The notes under the pieces: model-generated
What the model was told of the DNA's origin: nothing
Database searches by the model: none
Seen by the model: the letters and a program-made list of their open reading frames with translations, nothing else
Program-made: the position numbers and the translations under genes
NCBI GenBank assembly: GCA_016784025.1
Contig: JADHVL010000008.1
Coordinates: forward strand, 1 to 64,000
DNA length: 64,000 nt
DNA from: Fidelibacterota bacterium
GTDB taxonomy: Bacteria > Fidelibacterota > UBA8477 > JABMPR01
Direction: 5' to 3'
Part shown: positions 1-11,500 of the stretch, piece after piece
How the letters are laid out: every line of letters starts with the position of its first letter
How positions within the stretch are numbered: the first letter of the stretch is position 1

Positions 1-1
1 C

Positions 2-103
2 CTTTATCCAGAGTTCAAGGACATTGAAACCATCAGTCTCATTATCAGATTATCCAAAGGAGTCATCCAACAATACATTGACCTTTTACCATTAGAAAAC
101 TAA
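2..103 (+). CDS. 3' end of a truncated gene, possibly DUF1670-like
   Basis: An open frame runs from the window edge to a TAA at 101-103. It encodes 33 residues ending in the pattern I-E-T-I-S-L-I-I-R-L-S-K-G-V-I-Q-Q-Y-I-D. That tail resembles the C-terminal helix-turn-helix-like end of DUF1670-type proteins, where a similar string of aliphatic positions precedes a Q-E/Q-Y motif. The start lies outside the window, so neither length nor function can be judged. It converges on the large minus-strand gene that begins its 3' end at 134. Only 30 bases separate them and no clear terminator hairpin is visible there. Confidence 0.4.
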   Translation, partial: LYPEFKDIETISLIIRLSKGVIQQYIDLLPLEN

Positions 104-133
104 ACTCTTAACATCCTTTGGTATCATTTGATA

Positions 134-3100
134 CTATTTGAGATACACCATCTTAATGGTCTTGGTGTAATTCCCAGCTTTCAGTCGACAGAGATAAACA
201 CCTGTACTTACCATCTCACCCCTTGAATTAGTGCCATTCCATTCAATGTCAACCCAGCCTGCGGCTTGATCCTCTGCTGTATATTGTTGTACCACCCGAC
301 CCTTAAGATCATAGATATAAAGACTTACATCAGAATTTTCGGGTAACCCATAGCGAATAGTAGTGGTTGGATTAAATGGATTTGGATAGTTCTGTTCAAG
401 ACTGTAGGATTCTGGTAACAACCCGTCCCCATCCACTGAAACACCCTGCAGATACACGAGAACTGGAATTGCCGTGCGCGGCAGCTCAGGATCATTACTA
501 TGGAAAGTGAGTTGAGCTTCATAGCTACCATTTTCAAGCGTGGTTGCGTCTATGTGGATGGCCAGGATTTCACTCATACCAGCAGGCACTGTACCAGCCA
601 GTGGATCAACACTCACCCAATCGATCTGACTTGAGAACTCAATGGCATAATTGTCAGAAACGATACTTGGATTGATATAAGTTTCATCAAACCCACCAGT
701 TCCAATTCCAATGCTATTGTCTTCATTTGAGATGCCCAAAGATTGTGGGTAATTTCCACTCAAATCCTCATATTGAAATCGAATACGGTTGCCTCTCTCA
801 TAGAAGATCACCTGAAAGGTCATAAAGGGCGGTCCTGAACAACACCATGAGATATGGTTGTATTCAATGATAGTCTGTCTCTCTGGTGCTGACCCTGTCT
901 GCAACATATATATTTGACCTTCAGGAGGAAATAAATCACCTCCAAAGGGAGCGATGGCTCCGTCATATTCTCCAGCAAAGTAAAACGGCACTGTATCGGG
1001 AAACCAGCTGCTTGTTGAACTAAAACTTAACCAGCCATTGGACATGATATTGATATTATCATAGAGAATGCCATAGTACTCAAACTCGAATCCAAAGGGT
1101 ACATCAGAAACAAAATCATCATCATATAAAAAGAATTGTTCGCCTCCAGAAGCATCGATCCATTCATATTCGGGTCCCCCAGGCTCATTTGAGTCTTTCC
1201 AGGAGTAACCGAATGCATCTGGTCCACCTGCATCTCTGGTTTCGCCAAGCTCCTCAATGTGAATGAAATAGTTGAGATCACTCCCACCCGTATTGGAGAC
1301 TATGAGGGTATCTCTCACTTCAACACTGCCAAAAACATTATGCACCAGTGAGTTCTGATTTATTCCGATTTCAGGCGCGATTAAGGCATTGGCATTCACC
1401 TCCAGCGATAGATTCCCATTGTCTGGATCATCAGAGAGAAGACTGATGGTGCCGTCATATTCGCCTACTGCATCTGGTGATATACGCACAGAAATAAACG
1501 CAGACTCACTGTGATGAATATCCAAGGCAGTGGGTGTGATTATGAATACTGGATTGTCTGAAGATATGCTATTGATATGTAGAGAATCAGTTCCAGTGTT
1601 TTGTACTTCGAACTGCAATTCTGATTCATAATTCACAAAGATGTCACCAAATGAAAGCGCCTCTTCTACGATTTGGATGTTGGGCACCCCAGTTACAGAT
1701 AAGTGGGCGCTGGCAGTAATTTCAGGTGATTCAGGATCATTACTATGAACCGTAATCTGTGAATAATACTCCCCACCGAACATATCAGCAGCATCAAAGG
1801 TTACACTGATGTCTTCCTGTTGACTCGCTCCAATGGATCCCAGCTCTGGCTCGAAAGCCAACCAGGGGGTTCCCAGTTGAAACGTAATGTGTCCAGATCC
1901 AAAATCCGGGACCATATCCTCAATTCCCTCATCACAAATAATAGCAAAATTGAAGGCTGCTACGCCCTCGAAATAGCTGATATCTGCGCCAATAGTTCTT
2001 TCAGTAGAGTTTGTACCAATAATGTTGGTTGTTAGTGAATCCAACCATACCAAATCTTGAGACTCCTCATCTATGACAAAAAATCCATCGAATCCCCAAC
2101 CCGTGCTTATCATGGCATAATCAATACCTAGATACCATCCCAGCTCATCTTCTTCAGTGTCCATTCCTGTATTCATATCCTGGTCCATATCGATATAAAC
2201 CACATAAACCATCTCATCAAATTCCGTATAGCCTTCTACTTTGACCAGCACTTCATCTGAAGTCATGCTACCATAGACGTGTTGAACATCGACGGGTCCA
2301 AATTCTTCTGGATCTGTATAGAGTAGCTCCCAGTTTTCCCTCATTTCCCTGAGATTGACTTCGTTGGGGCTGTTCGGAATATTTGCCCGGGGTCCAGGTT
2401 TGCCTGATCTGCCCCACTCATTCCTATTGAGTTCGTGTAAATTCTCACCAAAGAATTCATCCCAACTATACCGGGGACCTGTCAACAAACTTATGTCGCG
2501 ACCGGCACTCGCTCTTGAGAAGTTTTCCACGGATATTGATCGGATCTCATAGTTGAGGTCACTCAAGCCAGTATTTGATAGGATCATATTTTGACCGAGG
2601 GTCTCATCAGTCATCAGGGCAGCATATAATGAATCAGGATCTACACCGACGATGGGTGGATCCACACTGCTCCCTAACAGTGTGATTGTGAAGAATTCCT
2701 CATCTGGATCAGAAGTTGTCAGTGTCAGCTCACCTGAATAATCTCCAGGTGCTGATGGCGTCAGGATCACCTCAAGCATATATATCTCATCAGGCAAAAC
2801 TTCGAAAGACTGAGTACTCACCCCATATTCGGCCAGGTCAACTGATACATCTGACACGATCAGATCTGCCGATCCCCAATTCTCAATGGGGATGGCAAGG
2901 GTATCAGAATATCCATTGAAGACATTTCCAAAATCGAGAGTATCATTTTCGAGATAAATATCTGGCGCAACGCTAACTTCCATTTCAACTGGTATAATTA
3001 TTTCTGACTCATCAGGATCATTGCTGGTGATCAACACTTCTGCCAAATGAGTGCCAGCTGGCATCTCCAGAGCGTCCAGCAATAATTCTATGGAAACACT

Positions 3101-6100
3101 CTCACCTATGTCCAAAGAATCCACATCAGAGGATAGTTTTATCCATTCAGGTGAGGTCGCTATTCTGGTATATGAGAATCCACCTCCATTCCCACCTGGA
3201 GTCCAACTATGAAATAGAACATCAAGATAGATATTGTCTGATATCAAATGGAGAGAGAGTGGTTGGTCGACCATTCCTGGCGGGTAGGCATCTATGGCAT
3301 CACGCCAAATCCCATAATCCTCGGGATCTAAATCTTCTGAATATCCATAAGCCCATTCCGTATCCCAGGGAGACACGTCATAATCATAATTTGATTCTAC
3401 TGCGACATTAAAAATGCCCTGATTGTTAGCACGGGTAATCCAGACGTTGTTGGTTATCCGATCCTGGTTCTCTGGCTGACCCCACAAAGCATAATCATCC
3501 TTTGTGAAGGTGACAGTTCGCGCCACGTCATCTATCTCCACATGGGCTGTCCAGTGTAGTGTGCTCTCACCAGCGATATTATCGATGGTTATAGTTTGAG
3601 TATGAGTTGCGCCTGGTAAGAGGGTTACCATCACACTATCTGGTGATACAGCAATATCAGGAGCCAATATGGCCTGACCTGAGAGAAAAATGCTATCGCT
3701 GTGGGCAAGCGGATCACTTGATGTGAATGTGAGAAGTCCTTCAAAATATCCTGTGGTCGTAGGTTCAAAAGTGATGGATAGTGCTGATGAAGTTCCAGGT
3801 TCGATCTGAAGTGATGTCTGATCAGCAGTAAACACGGAATTATCTATGCTAACATTGTCAATCTGAATGGATGCTGGTCCCATATTTGATAAATCCAGGG
3901 CTAGAGAAATGGTACTACCGAGGTAAACTTCTCCCCATGCCAGTGTGTCAGCAGAAACCTGTAAAGCAGCTCCCTCCTGAATGACATAGAACTCATCGAC
4001 TTGGATATCTGTATACTCATTGATCATCCCAGAGGGCCATTCAATGCGTAGAGAATCGATAATGTCGGCATTTCCAAGACCAAACTCGGCATTGAGGCTG
4101 TTCTGTCCAAAAGCTCCACTTTGTCCACTGATTTCATTTACCTGCCATGTATCCAGGTCATAGATATTGGCTTTGACACGAACTTTAGCACCAATGGCAG
4201 AATGGTTGGATGCGGTGCCAACACACTTGATATTCACCCAGGAATTCGAATTACCCTGATTGGCGTATAGCCTGTTCTGGCCCCCATCTGTTCCAATAAA
4301 AAGATCGATAGCACCATCATTGTTATAGTCACCCCAGGCACAGCCAATGGCTAGCAGATCATTCTGATTAAGGAGATTATCGTATACCCCAGTAAAATTC
4401 CCGTCTCCATTATTGATGTAGATGAAATTATTCTGTGGTTCAGGCTCATCACTGTTGGCTACAAAAAGATCCAGATCACCATCATTATCCAGGTCAGCCC
4501 AGGCACTGCCGTGGGAGTATGCAATATCCGTGACAATGCTTCCAGATGTGATCGCGACAAAGGTACCCCCGCCCTCATTACGATAAAGTCGATTCCCATG
4601 GTCACGATCGGTTGTCACAAAAACATCGAAATCTCCATCGTTGTCATAATCCCCCCAACTGGCACCGCCTGATTCATCATCATCTTCAACTAGGGGACCT
4701 GTTGTGACACTGATAAATAATCCCTCCCCTTCATTGCGATAAAGACGATTGGTTCCCATATTCAAAACATATAGATCCAGATCACCGTCATTGTCATAAT
4801 CGCACCAGGTAGCATAGCCCGAATCGTCAGCATCCTGAACAATCCACCCAACATTTATCTGACTAAAACTGCCATCACCATTATTGTGAAATAGGGAATT
4901 GCGCGAGTCTGTGCCACCCTCAGAGTTCGCGATGTAGATATCCAGGAAACCATCATTATCATAATCGCCCCAACTGACACCATGGGATCTGTCAGTTTCA
5001 GTGGCTATGCTGCCGGAGTAAATCCTCTCAAAGGTTCCATCGCCTCGATTATGGTAAAGTGCATTGAGTTCTCCATCACCCCCATTAGCAACAAATAGAT
5101 CAAGGGCACTATCATTGTCGTAATCACCCCAGGAGGCTGTGTTGGACCAATTCTGATCCCAGTATATTTCCCCGTCCCAGATGCGTTGGAAGTAGCCCAA
5201 ACCAGAATTTTGGTATAGGAAATTACGTTGATCTCCACCATTGGTGACAAATACATCTATATTTCCATCGTTGTTGTAGTCACCTAAAACAGGTGCATAA
5301 CTGTTCCCCCAGTCATCGGTGTAACCCACATTGTAAACGGGTGTAAATGCCCATCTGGAATTTGAAGGATCATCTGGTAGGTACTCTAAGACCCGAATAA
5401 TTCTCTGTGGGTAGTTTGACACCATCTGATGTGCTGTAATAAGTTCTGGTATTCCATTCCCGTTCATGTCAGCGACATCCATCTTCGGCAGGAATCCATC
5501 CGATTCTGGATCTGATTGATAGCTACTGAAGTCCTCACCGTCCCAGACTCTGATATCAGCACCAAATACTGCTGAACTGCCGAAGTATATTTCATCAGTT
5601 CCACTGGTATCAAAATCAAAGGCTATTGCTCCAAATTGGGCACCTAGATTCTCGCCTAAAACGGTCACTTCACTTTCCAATAAGGAGGTGGCCTCACCAT
5701 CCGTATCCTGGATCATATAGACATCGCCAGTTACATAATTGGCGATATAAATCTCATCATCCCCGTCACCATCCATATCCGATACAGCGGCATTCATGAG
5801 CTGAACATTATCATCGGGGTATGTGAATTGTATATTGGTCGTGTCGCCCAGACTATAGGTATCCGGTCCTCTGGCTTCAAAAAAGAACATATTGAAGTAG
5901 TTGTAGGGATGGCAGAAGACTTCCTTGAGACCATCACCATCAGTATCACAGACTTGAACATTCATACCGCTTCCACCACCGAGACCGTCCTCTATGACTC
6001 CATCACGGTCTACATCCCTGGGACTAATCCAATATTCCTCGGTCAGTATTTCCGATCCAGAACCAATATCTCCTGAGATGCTTAGGATTGAGAAGAAATC

Positions 6101-6823
6101 CTCAGAGCGATCAAGCCCCATGCTTAAGCCATTACTGGCAAAGATGAGTTCCGTAGTGCCGTCATCGTCCACATCCTCAAGCAGGAAGCGCTCAACCACC
6201 ATCTCGGAAACCAAATCACCGCTCAGCGACAATAAGGTATTGTGATAGGCCAGTACATAGCCATCATCTGTGCCATCCCATTCGTATATGTATAGTCCTC
6301 GATTTGGATCGTCAGAAAATTTTCCACGGAAAAAAACGATCTCTCCATATCCGTCGCCATCCAGGTCTCCTGTTTGTACAAAGCGGGTTCCTAAATTATA
6401 GGTTGTTGGAGTCAGGATAGAGTTCCAGATCATTTCAAGCGTTCCAGAGTCATCCATTTCAAAACCAACTACGCCACTTCCATTGCCATAATGAACAGCA
6501 AATATTTCCTGGTGACCATCTCCATCAAGATCAGATCCTGCGCAAAGACCCCGACTGCCTTCGGTGGGGTACCAGACTGCAGTAAAATCAAAGGGATCAT
6601 ATTCAGCATAAGCGATCATCTGAAAAGAAAAGTCCAGATCCCTGAGGCCTGCCTGGGGCTGTGAGAAGTTGGTGTTGCTCAAAGTCTTCTGGATTAATTC
6701 AGGATCATCCATAAGGATGTTGATCTCATCAATATTTTGCCCAAATGAAAGTCCGGTTGTCAACCCCAGGATTAAGACAAAGCTCAGGCTTGATATGATA
6801 CGATACTTGCATCTTGCATTCAT
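134..6823 (-). CDS. Giant secreted FG-GAP/VCBS and ASH-domain protein with T9SS sorting domain
   Basis: This 2229-residue surface or secreted protein starts with a signal peptide (about 1-29, ending L-S-F-G-Q). Residues about 90-480 hold FG-GAP-like D-x-D-x-D-G calcium loops. Residues about 510-860 hold at least seven VCBS-type repeats with the core G-D-Y-D-N-D-G-x-x-D-L. An ASPIC/UnbV domain follows (about 860-950). Choice-of-anchor-D/ASH beta-sandwiches then recur near 955, 1285, 1710 and 1815. Residues about 2142-2229 are the Por-type sorting domain. The first half therefore looks like an integrin-like beta propeller and the second like a stalk. The start codon has a strong Shine-Dalgarno (AAGGGGG) a few bases upstream. 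The substrate or partner is unknown; adhesion or matrix function is inference. Confidence 0.88.
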   Translation of the reverse strand: MNARCKYRIISSLSFVLILGLTTGLSFGQNIDEINILMDDPELIQKTLSNTNFSQPQAGLRDLDFSFQMIAYAEYDPFDFTAVWYPTEGSRGLCAGSDLDGDGHQEIFAVHYGNGSGVVGFEMDDSGTLEMIWNSILTPTTYNLGTRFVQTGDLDGDGYGEIVFFRGKFSDDPNRGLYIYEWDGTDDGYVLAYHNTLLSLSGDLVSEMVVERFLLEDVDDDGTTELIFASNGLSMGLDRSEDFFSILSISGDIGSGSEILTEEYWISPRDVDRDGVIEDGLGGGSGMNVQVCDTDGDGLKEVFCHPYNYFNMFFFEARGPDTYSLGDTTNIQFTYPDDNVQLMNAAVSDMDGDGDDEIYIANYVTGDVYMIQDTDGEATSLLESEVTVLGENLGAQFGAIAFDFDTSGTDEIYFGSSAVFGADIRVWDGEDFSSYQSDPESDGFLPKMDVADMNGNGIPELITAHQMVSNYPQRIIRVLEYLPDDPSNSRWAFTPVYNVGYTDDWGNSYAPVLGDYNNDGNIDVFVTNGGDQRNFLYQNSGLGYFQRIWDGEIYWDQNWSNTASWGDYDNDSALDLFVANGGDGELNALYHNRGDGTFERIYSGSIATETDRSHGVSWGDYDNDGFLDIYIANSEGGTDSRNSLFHNNGDGSFSQINVGWIVQDADDSGYATWCDYDNDGDLDLYVLNMGTNRLYRNEGEGLFISVTTGPLVEDDDESGGASWGDYDNDGDFDVFVTTDRDHGNRLYRNEGGGTFVAITSGSIVTDIAYSHGSAWADLDNDGDLDLFVANSDEPEPQNNFIYINNGDGNFTGVYDNLLNQNDLLAIGCAWGDYNNDGAIDLFIGTDGGQNRLYANQGNSNSWVNIKCVGTASNHSAIGAKVRVKANIYDLDTWQVNEISGQSGAFGQNSLNAEFGLGNADIIDSLRIEWPSGMINEYTDIQVDEFYVIQEGAALQVSADTLAWGEVYLGSTISLALDLSNMGPASIQIDNVSIDNSVFTADQTSLQIEPGTSSALSITFEPTTTGYFEGLLTFTSSDPLAHSDSIFLSGQAILAPDIAVSPDSVMVTLLPGATHTQTITIDNIAGESTLHWTAHVEIDDVARTVTFTKDDYALWGQPENQDRITNNVWITRANNQGIFNVAVESNYDYDVSPWDTEWAYGYSEDLDPEDYGIWRDAIDAYPPGMVDQPLSLHLISDNIYLDVLFHSWTPGGNGGGFSYTRIATSPEWIKLSSDVDSLDIGESVSIELLLDALEMPAGTHLAEVLITSNDPDESEIIIPVEMEVSVAPDIYLENDTLDFGNVFNGYSDTLAIPIENWGSADLIVSDVSVDLAEYGVSTQSFEVLPDEIYMLEVILTPSAPGDYSGELTLTTSDPDEEFFTITLLGSSVDPPIVGVDPDSLYAALMTDETLGQNMILSNTGLSDLNYEIRSISVENFSRASAGRDISLLTGPRYSWDEFFGENLHELNRNEWGRSGKPGPRANIPNSPNEVNLREMRENWELLYTDPEEFGPVDVQHVYGSMTSDEVLVKVEGYTEFDEMVYVVYIDMDQDMNTGMDTEEDELGWYLGIDYAMISTGWGFDGFFVIDEESQDLVWLDSLTTNIIGTNSTERTIGADISYFEGVAAFNFAIICDEGIEDMVPDFGSGHITFQLGTPWLAFEPELGSIGASQQEDISVTFDAADMFGGEYYSQITVHSNDPESPEITASAHLSVTGVPNIQIVEEALSFGDIFVNYESELQFEVQNTGTDSLHINSISSDNPVFIITPTALDIHHSESAFISVRISPDAVGEYDGTISLLSDDPDNGNLSLEVNANALIAPEIGINQNSLVHNVFGSVEVRDTLIVSNTGGSDLNYFIHIEELGETRDAGGPDAFGYSWKDSNEPGGPEYEWIDASGGEQFFLYDDDFVSDVPFGFEFEYYGILYDNINIMSNGWLSFSSTSSWFPDTVPFYFAGEYDGAIAPFGGDLFPPEGQIYMLQTGSAPERQTIIEYNHISWCCSGPPFMTFQVIFYERGNRIRFQYEDLSGNYPQSLGISNEDNSIGIGTGGFDETYINPSIVSDNYAIEFSSQIDWVSVDPLAGTVPAGMSEILAIHIDATTLENGSYEAQLTFHSNDPELPRTAIPVLVYLQGVSVDGDGLLPESYSLEQNYPNPFNPTTTIRYGLPENSDVSLYIYDLKGRVVQQYTAEDQAAGWVDIEWNGTNSRGEMVSTGVYLCRLKAGNYTKTIKMVYLK

Positions 6824-6883
6824 GATGCCCCCTTATTGATGATTATCTATTAATTTGACTTAATTCGTACAAAATCCTTCTGG

Positions 6884-8542
6884 CTACTTCAGATAAACCA
6901 TTTTTATGGTCCTGGTGTACTTTCCTGCTTCCAATCGACAAAGATAAACACCTGTACTTATCGGTTCACCACTCATGTTGGTGCCGGACCATTCGTAATT
7001 GACCCAACCCGCTGCTTGACTCCTCTCCGAATAGCTCTGTACTACCCTGCCTTTCATATCATAGATGATCAAACTCACATCTGATACTTCTGGTAGACTA
7101 TAGCGAATCGTCGTGCTCGGGTTAAAGGGATTGGGATAATTCTGCATCAACCCATAATCATAGGGTTTTTCTGGATCGTCCTCAATTCCAGTAATACCTT
7201 CAGTATGATAATCATTGAGAACAACCTGTTGTGCTAACCCTTTCAGGGCAATGAGATTGGGTGCATCGTGAGTTGCACTGTTCAAGCCCTCCAGAAGCTC
7301 ATATGCATGCAAAATGCCCAGATTCACACTGATCTGTCTATTTTGGGGAAGCTCGATTTTTTCCGTGGCTATCACTTCGATGAAATTGATGGAGTTCATG
7401 GCATCTTCATAGGCAACAGTATTCATAAGATCCCACATAACGCCATCATTTTTAAACCACCTCGTACTGTTATTTGGAGAGTGAGAGGCCACTGGGAATA
7501 GACGGCTCGTTGCTATCCTGGACAGAGCTGAATCCCCTAAATAGGCCACTCCAACGCTTCCCGTTGGCATGCCTCCACTCCCCACACCGTTCATGTCCCA
7601 ACTGTAGGTCATTTCGAGACTTTCGCTGGAATAGCCCAAATCATCCTCTCCATCTCCACCGATGCCCATGTCTATCCAGTGACCCACAATGATCTCCGGC
7701 AGGCGGTAGTCAGAAATATTTGCCAGCTCATATTCCCAGAAAACAATGTCTCGGAAGAGGAGGGAATTCCACTGGTAGCCCCGAACAGCAACCCGGATTC
7801 CCAGTCCTCCCCAGGGAGCTCCCACCTGGGTTGAGTTTTCACCAAGATCACCGATGGCGAGACCCGGTCTGGGGTAGTAGCGAACCTGATCTTCCGGCCC
7901 CAGATATTCCTGGTCTTGAGCATCGTTTATGACAAAGTAAGTTTCCACATCAGCGTTAATCGTGTTGATACCTGCTCGGCCATACCACTGATGAGCTCCA
8001 ATGGGTCCCTCTGTACTGGGCCAGCCTTCTGCAGGCCAGGATGATGGCATATTGCTCATTGCAGCATACTCCTCATCCTCATTGAAATACCCGGATGACG
8101 GAAAAAAACCATAGCGTACCATCCCGTATATATCTGTATCCATCTCCTCACGATAACTGGTTTGTAGATAGTGCAGGACATGGAGGGATGTATCTGACTG
8201 AATGATCAGGGAATCTGTTACAGGTATGGTGTCTATGGCACCCGTGTTTTCGATGTATACCCGAGCTCCCACCAGCAGGGCAATACCGTCTGTCATTTTC
8301 AAGGCATCAAGTCCCGTGGGCCACATATGAGCGTTTGCTGCTGGCCAGCCTGAAATCTCTGACGTATTTTTGAACAGCATGCTCACCTGATTACCAGTTA
8401 AATAGCTCTCACGTGTATTGTTGGGATCTCCCGCGGCATCCTGTGGACCCACGTAGGGTTCAAACTGTGCCCAGAGAGACGAGGTAATGGCAAGTAGCAA
8501 CATCAGTGATGCCATTTTTGAACCAATATCGTGTATTTTCAT
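6884..8542 (-). CDS. Secreted protein of unknown function with T9SS sorting domain
   Basis: The longest frame opens at a GTG (8560), but that codon lies inside the ribosome-binding region. The stretch GGGAGGGG sits just before tandem ATGs at 8545 and 8542, and 8542 has the better spacing and gives 552 residues. A signal peptide runs to about residue 25 (S-S-L-W-A-Q). The central 430 residues are rich in Trp, Gly, Asp and Tyr, and I do not recognise the domain. The last 85 residues are the N-Y-P-N-P-F-N-P sorting domain, ending K-M-V-Y-L-K. The gene follows the next minus-strand gene by 48 bases or fewer, so it is probably co-transcribed with it. Secretion is well supported; function is not. 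Confidence 0.8.
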   Translation of the reverse strand: MKIHDIGSKMASLMLLLAITSSLWAQFEPYVGPQDAAGDPNNTRESYLTGNQVSMLFKNTSEISGWPAANAHMWPTGLDALKMTDGIALLVGARVYIENTGAIDTIPVTDSLIIQSDTSLHVLHYLQTSYREEMDTDIYGMVRYGFFPSSGYFNEDEEYAAMSNMPSSWPAEGWPSTEGPIGAHQWYGRAGINTINADVETYFVINDAQDQEYLGPEDQVRYYPRPGLAIGDLGENSTQVGAPWGGLGIRVAVRGYQWNSLLFRDIVFWEYELANISDYRLPEIIVGHWIDMGIGGDGEDDLGYSSESLEMTYSWDMNGVGSGGMPTGSVGVAYLGDSALSRIATSRLFPVASHSPNNSTRWFKNDGVMWDLMNTVAYEDAMNSINFIEVIATEKIELPQNRQISVNLGILHAYELLEGLNSATHDAPNLIALKGLAQQVVLNDYHTEGITGIEDDPEKPYDYGLMQNYPNPFNPSTTIRYSLPEVSDVSLIIYDMKGRVVQSYSERSQAAGWVNYEWSGTNMSGEPISTGVYLCRLEAGKYTRTIKMVYLK

Positions 8543-8590
8543 CATGATCCCCTCCCACACGTTCCCATTTTATTTTCTGGAAGTACCTCC

Positions 8591-11500
8591 TTATTTCAGG
8601 TAAACCATTTTGATGGTCTTGGTATAATTCCCTGCTTCTAGTCGACAAAGATAAACACCTGTACTTACTGGTTCACCCCTCATGTTGGTGCCGGACCATT
8701 CATAATTGACCCCGCCAGCTGGTTGACTACTCTTCGAATAGCTACGAACTACTCGACCTGAAAGATCATAAATCACTAGCGAGACATCTGATATTTCCGG
8801 TAAACCGTAGCGAACCGTTGTCGTCGGGTTGAATGGGTTTGGATAGTTCTGTTCCAGAAAATAATTGTCAGGAATCTCCACGATGTCGTGGACATAAACA
8901 TAGTCACCTAATTCGCTCATTGCTGAGAACTCAGAGGTGTTCCCTGCGGCATCTGTTGCCGTGGCAACAATGTAGTCACCCATGCTAAGTCCATAATTTA
9001 CTGCGGGACCTAAATCGATGGTTTTCATTCCAAAGTCATAATCCGTAGTATCATATTCATCAGCTGCAAAAAACAGTTGACCCGCTCCGCCAGTATCAGC
9101 CTGGAAAAATTCGATCTGTATTGGATATTCAGAATATTCGGGATCTGAATCAACTTGAAATTGAAGGATTAAATCATCGTTATCATCAACCCCAATATTT
9201 ATTGATTCCGGGAAGTTCTGAAAACGATTTGGACCTTCATCAACATCGCCGGGATCATTTGGAGTGATCCCATCACCAGGAACAGTCGGGCTCAACTCAA
9301 TACCCAGACCGGTATTCAGATAGATTGAATTCGACAGACATTGGTTCCCGATCATTGATACTGAGGAATTGATCAAGATTCCGTTCCGACCGTTGTATGC
9401 AATACGATTGGCTGCTCCATCTGCGCTCCCTCCAATGAGATTATTTGTGGAGCCATCATAAATTCTGACTCCTGCCCGCTGGTTTCCAATGTCCAAGTTA
9501 CCTATAAGATTTGTTCCAATGGAATTACCCTGAAGGACGTTGTTGTTACTCCCGCTAAAGATTCTAACACCCATCATCAAATTGCCGGATATTACATTCC
9601 CTGCACCAAGTTCAGTACCACCGATAAGATTATGAGAAGAAGTTGAACGGCTAGATATCCCAATATTATTTGGAAGGGCTGAATTCTCGGCAACATTGGT
9701 ACCAATTAAATTGCCCTGAATAGTATTCTGGCTCGAATTACTCCAAATCATAATACCAGACTCACCATTCCCGGATATTACATTTCGGGCTCCTGGTGCG
9801 ACACCACCAATGAAATTATGAGATGCGCCTGCTTCCAAGCGAATACCATCCCTTTCATTCTCCAGGCTTACTTCACCAGATACATTGGTTCCGATTAAAT
9901 TCCCCTTGACAGTATTGTAGATGCTATTTTCAAAAATTCTGATCCCATCCCTCCAGTTACCTGATATGAGATTTCCAGCTCCCGGCTCAATCCCACCGAT
10001 CAGATTATTTGCGGCGCCATTTTGAATGGAAACTCCAAATGAGTTCAGAATTGCAGTTTCACCAGTTACATCTGTGCCAATTTTATTCCCCTGGATGTAA
10101 TTCCCGCTAGAATTGTCTGTAAGCAGGATCCCATCGAGCATATTTCCAGAGATTACATTACCGGCACCTGGATCATACCCTCCTATGAGATTGAAAGTAG
10201 CCGCACTAATCATGACCCCTGCCCCCCTATTATGGAGTGCTGATGTGCCAGTTATATCTGTTCCAACAAAATTACCTTGGATAACGTTATTTTGGCCGCC
10301 CTCACCTTCAAGACTCCCTACAAAAATTCCAACTTCGTTGTTCCCTGAGATCAGATTTCCAGCCCCTGGTTCAGGTCCTCCAATGGTTTGCTGATCACCA
10401 TAATTAATAATCCCAAATCCGTTGGCCAATGCAAGACCACCAGAATTATCGGTGCCAATCATATTACCATAAATCTCACTGCCATAACTCTGCATCTCAA
10501 TTCCAACTCCATAATTTCCCGAGATCAGATTCCCAGCATCAGATATTGCACCTCCAATAATATTGTTCGGTGAGAGAATGTTGATACCGGTATCATTTCC
10601 CCGTGATAGCGTACCAGAGATATCGGTACCAATGAAATTGCCAATAATCACATTATAGCCACCATCCTCGCAGCAGAGTTCAATCCCTGGTCCCAGATTC
10701 CCAGATATAATATTTCGATCTCCTGGGTTAATCCCACCAATTTCATTACCAGTACTCCCTATGGATATCCCCGAGGCATCACCATTGCCAATCGCTGCAG
10801 TACCGCTTGCATCCAGACCTATAATATTCCCTCGGATAACATTATTGTCACTCTCCTCAAAGAGTACGATTCCGGTTGGATTGTTGCCAGAGATCACATT
10901 CCCTGCAATCGTATTTTCAGGGGCACCATAGAGATGCAATCCGTTGCCTGTATTCCCCACATCTATCGAGCCAGAAACATCAAGACCGATATAGTTTCCA
11001 ATTATCAGATTCTGTACTGAAGAGGATCCAAAAATGTCAATTCCCTGGACTTCGTTGCCTGATATTATGTTTGATGGGGGGGCACCTTCGCTACCAATTA
11101 GGTTGTTAGACGAGTGATTAATATGTATGCCATTACCATTGTTTCCCATATCGATTGTACCAGTAACATCGAGGCCGATAATGTTACCTTGAATGACATT
11201 TCCATTGTTGAACATTAAATTAATCCCGTTCTGAGCAAAGCGATTGATAACCAAACCTCGCACTGTACTATTTCCAGAATTAATATTCAGTCCATTAGCA
11301 TTGCCTGCAGTACTCCCATCTAATTCAATCACTGGACTGCCTGAGAAATCAGGTTCTGTGGTTCCATCAATGACGATGGGGTCCGTGATGGTTGGTAAGG
11401 ACGAAAAAAGTTGGATAGTATGCGGACCTGAACCAGGTATATCAAATTTGATGGTATCTAGTCCTGGATTCAGGTTGGCTTCAAGGATATACTGCCTCAG

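Noticed and set aside
8546-8560. GTG start for the secreted protein at 6884-8542
   Set aside because: The GTG lies inside the Shine-Dalgarno stretch; the inner ATG gives a normal signal peptide.
9400-11250. Regular DNA repeats that look array-like
   Set aside because: They encode the in-frame 58-residue beta-helix repeats. Repeat copies are diverged and there are no constant direct repeats with unique spacers, so this is not CRISPR.
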